Source: Azadirachta indica
Lineage: Eukaryota; Streptophyta; Magnoliopsida; Sapindales; Meliaceae
Length of the DNA stretch: 64,000 nt
Direction: 5' to 3'
Assembly: GCA_022749755.1 (NCBI GenBank)
Contig: CM040445.1
Coordinates: 1,571,182 to 1,635,181 of the forward strand
The notes under the pieces were generated by a model. It searched no databases and had not been told where the DNA came from. It saw nothing but the letters and a program-made list of their open reading frames with translations. The position numbers were made by a program, and so were the translations under genes. Below are positions 56,389-64,000 of the stretch, one piece after another. Numbering within the stretch: the first letter of the stretch is position 1; every line of letters starts with the position of its first letter.

Positions 56389-59300
56389 ATGCCCGGTTTA
56401 GTTTCCGTCAAGACCCCGCCGGACGCTCCTCCTCCGCGAATTACCATCCCGGAGATCCGACCGGAAATACCCACAACCCCAGTTCCCAGACCCAAGCCCC
56501 CGTCCCCGTCTCCTTCCTCCCGATCAAAACCCAGCCCGACGCAATCCCGTTCGGGAAACAAAAAACCGCCGCCGGATTTCACTGACGCGTCTCTCGACAA
56601 CCCGGATCTCGGACCGTTTCTTCTGAAACTCGCGAGGGATACAATCGCCTCTGGCGAGGGACCCAATAAGGCGTTAGACTATGCTATCCGAGCGTCGAAG
56701 TCGTTCGAGAGATGCGCCGCGGCTGAAACCGAGCCGAGCTTGGACTATGCCATGAGCTTACACGTGTTGGCTGCGATCTATTGTAGTCTGGGAAGGTTTG
56801 ATGAAGCTGTGCCGGTTTTGGAGAGCGCGATTTCCGTGCCGGATGTCGCGCGGGGTGCAGATCACGCGCTGGCGAAGTTTTCTGGATACATGCAGTTGGG
56901 TGACACGTATTCCATGCTGGGTCAGGTGGATCGATCGATTGGATGTTATGAGGAAGGTTTGAAGATTCAGATCGAAGCTTTAGGAGAAACGGATCCCAGA
57001 GTTGGAGAAACTTGCAGGTATTTGTTTTGTTGATTGTTTTTCTAGATCTTTTTAAGTTGGATTTTTCATTTATCGCTCTAAATTTGGTAAATTTCAGTGA
57101 GATTGTAATGCGTAGGGTATTGTTAGATGATCTAGTGTACTATTAGTATAATTAGAAAGTTTTGAATTGGGAGTAGAAGTAGAATTTGGCTTGATAATTT
57201 AGAAAAACAAGGATTATTGAGGATTTTTACTTAAAATTCGACGAGTTAGAATATCGGGTTCAGTGTTTTTTTTTTTTTGGGAAAAAGGGACCACAGTTGT
57301 ATTTCTAAGTTATTTTATAATTGCTTCACTATTGTTGGGAAATAAATGTTCAGAAATGGGTTGGTGGAACATTTATGGTTTGGTTGGATCTCTGAAACCA
57401 GAGAAAGAGGAAAGTTTGAAATTTTAAATTTGCTGTTTCTTGAGGGTGTTTTTTAGAGTTTTAAGTGTAACTGTAGAAGTACTAGTTTGGCACTGGCAGC
57501 ATTTTGGTTGTGGTTGCACAAATTAATTCGAGGTCTGAGCCGTCTGAAAGTTTTTGTTGGGCTGTGCTAAAGTTGAAAACTTTTAAGAGAGAGGGTGTAG
57601 TTGGATTAGTATGCAAAATGTTTTTGTGGGTTGACAAGTGTAAGACTATTAAGAAAGTTTGGATCCAGAATAGATTGGAATTAATTTCTGTCTTTCCGTT
57701 GTTGTTTTCATAAAATGGAAAGTGTCTTAAACCATGGAACTATAAACCATGGGCTTCACTGCCTCCCATTTTTGCTGTGCAAGATAATGTGGATAAAGCT
57801 GGATGTTCGAGATTTTTGTAATGGAATTCATATACGGTTATCATATCTAAGCTAAAAAGCTCTTGTTTATGTGACTGAATGTTCCTTTATGGACTTATAG
57901 TTGACACAATATTCATTCGTTGATTAAATTAGTGCTTACAATTCAGGGAAAATAGTGACATCTCAACTTGATACTGAATTTGACAGATACTTGGCTGAGG
58001 CTCAAGTTCAAGCAATGCAGTTTGATAAAGCTGAAGAATTGTGCAAGAAAACACTTGAAATTCATCGTGCACACAGTGAGCCAGCATCTCTTGAAGAGGC
58101 TGCTGACCGACGATTGATGGCTCTCATATGTGAGGCAAAGGGAGATTATGAAGCTGCTCTAGAGCACCTTGTCTTAGCCAGCATGGCAATGATTGCAAAT
58201 GCACAAGATAACGAGGTTGCTGCAATTGACGTTAGCATTGGCAATATTTACATGTCTCTATGCCGCTTTGATGAGGCTATCTTCTCTTACCAGAAGGCAC
58301 TTACTGTCTTCAAGTCATCAAAGGGTGACAATCACCCTTCAGTTGCCTCTGTATTTGTACGCCTTGCTGACCTATACCATAGGACTGGAAAGCTCCGTGA
58401 GTCAAAGTCCTATTGTGAAAATGCTCTGAGAATATATGCAAAACCTGTGCCTGGAACCACAGCTGAAGAAATTGCTGGTGGGTTGACAGAAATTTCAGCT
58501 ATATATGAGTCTGTGGATGAGCCTGAGGAGGCACTGAAGCTTCTGCAGAAGGCAATGAAATTGTTGGAGGAAAAACCAGGACAGCAAAGCACAATTGCTG
58601 GAATAGAAGCTCGGATGGGAGTGATGTTTTACATGGTTGGGAGGTATGAAGATGCAAGGAACTCTTTTGAGAGTGCTATCGCAAAGCTTAGGGCAAGTGG
58701 AGAGAGGAAGTCGGCTTTCTTTGGAGTTGTGTTGAACCAGATGGGATTGGCTTGTGTACAGTTGTTCAAGATAGATGAGGCTGCTGAGTTGTTTGAAGAA
58801 GCGAGAGCGATACTGGAACAGGAGTGTGGACCATGTCACCAAGATACTCTTGGGGTATACAGTAATCTCGCAGCTACATACGATGCTATGGGGAGGTAAT
58901 ACATCAGTTAAAAATTATTTAGCTCTTGGCTTATTCGTTTGGAGTATCAAATATCAAAATTGTTAATCAGCTTTGTTCTAGCTTGTACCACTTGTGCTTG
59001 TTTAGCATTATGGTTAGGATTGACTTTGTTTCTATTATGTCACCTAAAGTAGCATAGTGAGTTTGCTTCTTGCTACATAATCAGCAACAGAATGCAGTCA
59101 GTGCTGAAAAAGTGATAACATGTTTGTAGTAGATTTGTACAGTCGATCCCAGCATATTTTTCTAGTCTTGGAAGTCTTGTGGTATGCATGTATCCTCGTG
59201 TCATCAGATGTCTTATGCATGTTTGGAGAATTATTTTCTATACTTAAAAAAAAGAGTCATAAATATCCAGTGCAAAAGTTTGATTTGGGTTGGATTTTAG

Positions 59301-59730
59301 TTCCATGATGTATTTTAGATGCTGATATCTATCTTTATGGAATGCAACTCCGTATTAGCTTTTAATAAAAACTTTTTTAATCCATTTCACCATGCATTCT
59401 TGGAGCACAGGGATCATAACTTAGAATGCATCTATTTATTCCATAAGTTTGAATTTTGGATCTGTTTGTTGATTCAGTTGATGAAATGACTACAGGGTTG
59501 AAGATGCCATAGAGATCTTGGAATATGTTCTTAAACTTAGAGAAGAAAAGCTTGGAATAGCAAATCCTGATTTCGAGGACGAAAAGAACAGGCTGGCAGA
59601 GCTGCTGAAGGAAGCTGGCAGGGCACGCAACAGAAAAGCAAAATCACTGGAAAATCTCATTGATCCCAGTTCCAGGAGGACAAAGAAAGAAGTAACAAAG
59701 AGATGGCCAGGCTTGGGTTTTAGAATATGA
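56389..59730 (+). CDS. KLCR1: Kinesin light chain-related protein (KLCR/CMU)
   Basis: Three exons: 56389-57017, 57987-58895, 59496-59730. They total 1773 nt (590 aa). The first 60 or so residues are Pro/Ser-rich and probably disordered (MPGLVSVKTPPDAPPPRITI). The rest is a run of tetratricopeptide repeats (for example LHVLAAIYCSLGRFDEAVPV, SIGNIYMSLCRFDEAIFSYQ, LNQMGLACVQLFKIDEAAEL, NLAATYDAMGRVEDAIEILE). The C-terminus is basic (RNRKAKSLENLIDPSSRRTK). The Arabidopsis relatives KLCR/CMU bind cortical microtubules and IQD proteins and keep microtubules from being displaced by cellulose synthase. The choice of KLCR1 over its paralogues rests on the N-terminal motif and is less certain. An in-frame non-ATG extension upstream is ignored. 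Confidence 0.92.
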
Positions 59731-62700
59731 GAAATGCCCTATTTAGCCTTATCAATTTCACTTTCCGGAAGTGCACTTTCTGTACCATAGAATATCGTGT
59801 ATAGTGTCATTGTTGTAATTTGGTGAGTTCTCCTGTTTATTTTTTTCGAGCTTTGAGATCCCCCATTTGTTTTTCTTTTTTCTTTTGCCTTTCTGTTTCT
59901 CATTGTTTTCTTGAATTTCTGTGTTGTGCCCTCCAAATCATTATTGGCTGAAAAAGATCATTCATTTGAGTGAATAAATTTCCGAAGCATGTTTTTCATT
60001 TCTTTGTTTTCACTTTCATGATGCCTTAGTTTTCTGCCCCCGAGTTTTTTTTAATCATTTGATCATTTTTCTAAATACCTTTAAAACACATGAATCATCC
60101 CTTACTACTAATAAAGTTATTAATCTTCAACTGGCAAAACACAATTTATTACTGGCCTAAATAAAATGCCACGGAATATTATGATCTTTCACTATTTATA
60201 GTTGCAAGAGAATTAGTTCATCTGTAATCTTGCACCAAATATTCTTGGGGAATCAAATGATGAATGATTACAATTATTATTGGCTGATTGTAAACCAACT
60301 AGCATAATTAACTTTATGATTAATTTCTCTTTCACGGTTTATGATGCAAGTCTATGAACAAACCTGAATAAGGACAAAAAACGAAGAATAAAATAGATGC
60401 CAAGTTCAGATATTTACTACCCTAGATTTGGATCAAACAGTAAAAGCTTTTGTACCCATTATATTCCTGGTTCTAGAAAAAGAAAAAAGAAGAAGAAATG
60501 AATGGACGACGAGGAATGAAATTTTATGAACTTAAATGTTAGTGCAAATACACTGTATGATTGTACCATGCTTAATTTAGAAATTCATGTGAGCCGCAGC
60601 TCTTCATATTCTTGTTTTACTTTTCCATTTTTATATAACCATCATTTCGTTCTTGGCTGTACAAAGTGAAAAGTCTTTTTCAGAATTTGATTCAGTGGAC
60701 ACAAAATTTATGCACCTCAATGTTTAGAGGCTGAGGAATAAATTTCACCACGAAATTCATTTCAGCTTTTGCCTGTTTATCGATGGAGACTAAGAATTCT
60801 TCTGAAACTGTTCGGGAACTTACAAAGATCGATGCAAAAATGGTGATGATTTTGATTAGTTTTTGGACACAAGAGAGAATATAAGATATGGGTTTGTTAA
60901 AAATGATTAAGTTTATGGCGGCTTTTGAGGAAAGCATCCATTCCAACTACAATATATCTAGACAAGTGTAAAATGCTGTAAATATGGGAATCAATTTTTA
61001 GTTTGCATCAAAAGATTAGGAAGAAGAAATAGCTTTTGACTTTGCCGCTTAATAGTTTTGCTGGCAAAAGTTCATAATCCTCCACGATTCTTTCGTCATG
61101 ATCTGAATTAATATAAGATTAATGCTTGATTAGACTTTAAACTTTTCCCACTTTTCAAAATTGGAATTTAGTGCAATTTCAGTACTGATTTGGATCATTA
61201 AAATCAACACTGAATTAAGCAATTTAATATCGAATTATTGAACTTGTTTTTTTGTTTTCTACTTTTTGTCTTAAAAGAGTGGAGTTGAGGTGATGAGAAT
61301 GAAAAATATCTATACAATAGCCTTTATAGAAGAAATAAAATATATGTTAATATGTGTATATATATCTCCAAATTCATCATCTCCGATCGAATCCGATTTA
61401 GAAATGGGTCCCGATGCCGTCGTGGAGGATCTCGATTCTCATTGTCGACAATGCAACCTTTTTATCCATAGAGAGCTAAACTCTAAAAATGCTCGTAGCA
61501 ATAATGAATGATGGCGCATGGTACCAGCACGAAAAAGAAAATATATTCTCTGACACTCAAAGACTCTTTCATTATATATATATACAAAAATAAATTTGGC
61601 CATATTATATTGTGCATACACATAACCCTAGCTTTTATATTTATGACGGAACCTGATGCCATTTTCCCGTTTTTATCGGACTCTTGAAGTCTTCTCAAAA
61701 CGTTTAGAGGCCATTTTCAATTTGATCTCCTTAATTCTTCTTTGACCATCCGAATGAATACTTAGATTGATTGATTCATTTATATATATATATATATATA
61801 TAAATGCATGCATGCATGCTATTCCATTATTTTGTTTTAAGGAATTGGATTTCTTAATGAAAGCTTGCAAATCTGTTTTAGAAGAACAAGAATTAATGAA
61901 GGGCAACATAATAATCATATACTAAATTTGTTGGCAACATTGAATGCATGCTAATTTTCACATCTAACCTATGACTTACCTGCGCAAAATCATGATATTT
62001 GCAATCCATCAAATCCAATATATATAGCTCATATATTAATTCATCATATTTTTCTAATAAAGGTTCTTCATAAATTGACCTTTTAAAATTCAGATGTCGT
62101 AATTTAATATTAATTTAGTATAATTCCTCGTTAATTATTACAATTCAGCGTTGATGACACACTACACTTCGTATTCTAAAACAACTAATTATGTTGCATT
62201 TAGCTTATAACCAAACACAACATGTTGTCCACGTTAATTTGGACCACGTCATCTTTTAATGGCTTCATTTAAGAACAATCTATTTGAAGTGATTGAGTCG
62301 TAATACCAAAATTGTGAAAATCCTAATGTAACCCTAATCAGAACAACGTCTAATAATTCAAAGAAAAATGCAAATGAAGGATAATAAAGACATTTCATTG
62401 ACCTAAGTATTGACAAAGGGTGGGTAACTGCTCTGACACAGAAAGCAAAATCCAACGTGGGATTTGGATAAGTTGAGAGTAAGAATTCAATGGAAATTAG
62501 GAAAGGGAATGGCAATTGGGCGCACCCACCCATGCACCAGCACACCACTACGTATGAAACGCCACTAGAGGAAATCAGGGACTGCCTGAAATTTGTTCTT
62601 CTTCCCGTTGGGAGTTTCTCAGAATCTTGAATACAGTGCCCCGTAAAGGAAGAATCCTTCCGTTTCTGTCTCATAATTAAAGGCACTCTATTCCATGTGT

Positions 62701-62758
62701 TCCTGCCATAATTCTCACTGCCCATATATATTTACTTGTCAAATTTGTATACAGGTAC

Positions 62759-62792
<34 letters not shown>

Positions 62793-62856
62793 TCGTATGA
62801 GAATGAGAATGAGACAGACCCACACCGAACATTTCTTTGGCATATCTCATTTTCTC
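59731..62856. other. Intergenic, no supportable gene
   Basis: About 3.1 kb. It has a TA run (61780-61801) and a poly(A) run (62761-62790). Short frames, such as a minus-strand one at 60692-60946, show no similarity I recognise. The last few hundred bases are the SWEET promoter. Confidence 0.5.
62761..62790 (+). repeat. Poly(A) tract, about 30 bases
   Basis: An A homopolymer preceded by ACATT and followed by GGTCG, about 70 bp upstream of the SWEET TATA box. No target-site duplication or retroelement body is visible next to it. Confidence 0.9.
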
Positions 62857-62864
62857 TATAAATA
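62857..62864 (+). promoter_or_regulatory. TATA box of the SWEET gene
   Basis: TCTATAAATACAAC lies about 120 bp upstream of the SWEET ATG. A (TTC)n pyrimidine repeat (62933-62958) falls in the predicted 5' UTR, a common feature of plant leaders. Confidence 0.65.
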
Positions 62865-62981
62865 CAACTATTTCTGCATTTCTCTCTTCGGGCAGTACAG
62901 AAAACCAAAATTCCCTTTTGCTTAAGCTTTTCCTTCTTCTTCTTCTTCTTCTTCTTCTGCTTCTTTCTTTAGTTTGCATCC

Positions 62982-63315
62982 ATGGTTTCTGCAATTGTGA
63001 ACACTCTTCGAAATGTAGTCGGGATTATAGGTGAGTTAATTTTATTGTGTTGCTAGCTTCTGCAAGAAACTCTGAAGCTTTTTATTTTATTTTATTTTAT
63101 TTTTTTAATGGAGTTTATCAGAGTACAACTGATGCATGCATGTAATGTTTTAGCTTCTTTCTGAGTTAATTAATTTATTGTTGTGTGTTCTTACTTTGTT
63201 TCTTTGGAGTTAGCAGGTATTTTCTTCATCTAGTTAAATTAAACTCATGTTCGTTATTCTTTATTTGTTTATTTTCAGGAAATATCATCTCCCTCTTCCT
63301 GTTCTTATCACCAGC
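62982..63315 (+). CDS. SWEET sugar transporter, first two exons (partial)
   Basis: Exon 1 (62982-63030) encodes MVSAIVNTLRNVVGIIG. Exon 2 (63279-63315) is a 37-bp microexon encoding NIISLFLFLSP and ending CCAGC|GTAAGC. This is the start of the first MtN3/saliva triple-helix bundle, and the 37-nt second exon is characteristic of plant SWEET genes. SWEETs are bidirectional sugar uniporters with seven membrane helices. The next exon (PTF...-type) is not seen before 64000, so the gene leaves the window in intron 2 or later. The clade cannot be fixed from 28 residues; the MVS...RNVVGIIGN start is most like clade II. Confidence 0.85.
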
Positions 63316-64000
63316 GTAAGCTTATTATACAACTCGGTTTATGCTTTAAATTTGTTGACAACAAAGATTTTTGCTGCTCAGTATGTTTTCATACCATAAA
63401 TTCAGAAAACAAATTAACTCGGTGAAAACTGAAAAGTCTATGTAAGCCCATATCTCTTGCCATCTTTATAGCAAGACGAAGGGCACTATTGGCTTTTCAT
63501 TAACATTAAATTGTTGAGAGAAGTGCCATATATAACTTGAAGCATTAATGAACTTTCCAAGTAAAAATAAATTGTGGGTAATTATCCTTCTCTTTTTTGT
63601 TTTTTTTTATATTTTGGTTAATTATTGTTAAAGTTAGAAGAAAGATGGTCAAGTCTTTGCTACACGTACATTTAGTTGTGTATATATATATAAATATAAA
63701 TAAATTATCAGTTGTAACTTACTAACTTCATATTTGTGTTTTGCTCAAAAATAAAAAAATAATCTTTGTTTCCTGTGAATAATTCTTATCTTTAAAACGG
63801 AGATTTGATGTAAATGAGCGCGCTGTTTTACACCAAATTAAATGAATGTTGTTCTCAGCTATATATATAGTTTAAATCATTAGTAATTTATAGCAAACTA
63901 GCTAGCTATAGCATATGAACTTCGATATTTGAATGTTAACTTTTGCATCATCGTCATCATCTTCTTATTCACAAATAAAAGTTGATATTCAATCAACTAC
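63316..64000 (+). other. SWEET intron 2 (incomplete)
   Basis: AT-rich sequence after the exon 2 donor with no recognisable third exon. It is interpreted as intron continuing past the window end. Confidence 0.55.

Noticed and set aside
60692..60946. 84-aa minus-strand open frame
   Set aside because: No similarity recognised, no supporting splice or promoter context, and it lies in intergenic DNA.
62761..62790. Poly(A) tract as a retroposon tail
   Set aside because: No upstream element body, coding remnant or target-site duplication could be seen.
62677..62994. 105-aa minus-strand frame with poly-Arg and poly-Phe
   Set aside because: It is an antisense reading of the (TTC)n leader and the poly(A) tract upstream of the SWEET gene.

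Overview
The window is nuclear DNA from a flowering plant, most likely a woody core eudicot (rosid). It is AT-rich, its genes carry many GT-AG introns, and every recognisable protein is a conserved plant protein. The species cannot be named safely from the sequence alone. All exon coordinates below were read by eye from splice sites and reading frame. For eight multi-exon genes the exons sum to a whole number of codons.

Layout, left to right. At 109-406 (-) lies a 5' exon of an Rsm22-type mitochondrial ribosome methyltransferase, cut by the window edge. At 2915-4693 (-) is a seven-exon TIC32-like short-chain dehydrogenase. At 4694-11286 there is gene-poor DNA with a 57-base G run and other simple repeats. 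At 11287-14374 (-) is an 11-exon trehalase. At 14375-20170 there is no recognisable gene. At 20171-20395 (-) is a small protein of unknown function. At 20855-20925 (+) is a tRNA with a glycine-type body and a tryptophan anticodon. At 21327-26461 (-) is an 18-exon ABCF3/GCN3-like ATPase. At 29545-35440 (+) is a 13-exon glutamine-dependent NAD synthetase, followed about 1.1 kb downstream by a decayed copy of its own first exon. At 37346-40621 (-) is an ER BiP (HSP70 with C-terminal HDEL) with an unfolded-protein-response element in its promoter. At 43432-46151 (+) is importin beta-1. At 47399-48382 is a long-TIR, Mutator-like non-autonomous element. At 48926-52063 (+) is a BAM9-type beta-amylase. 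At 54728-55336 (+) is a small secreted-peptide-like gene with a reading-frame conflict. At 56389-59730 (+) is a kinesin light chain-related (KLCR/CMU) TPR protein. At 62982-63315 (+) are the first two exons of a SWEET sugar transporter that runs off the right edge.

The genes are independent housekeeping and metabolic loci, not an operon or a cluster. Loose themes are carbohydrate handling (trehalase, BAM9, SWEET), proteostasis and translation (BiP, ABCF3, Rsm22), NAD synthesis, nuclear import and the microtubule/cell-wall link. I saw no multi-gene system that looks new. The best leads are the chimeric tRNA, the local NAD-synthetase exon duplicate, the peptide-precursor gene and the inverted-repeat element.
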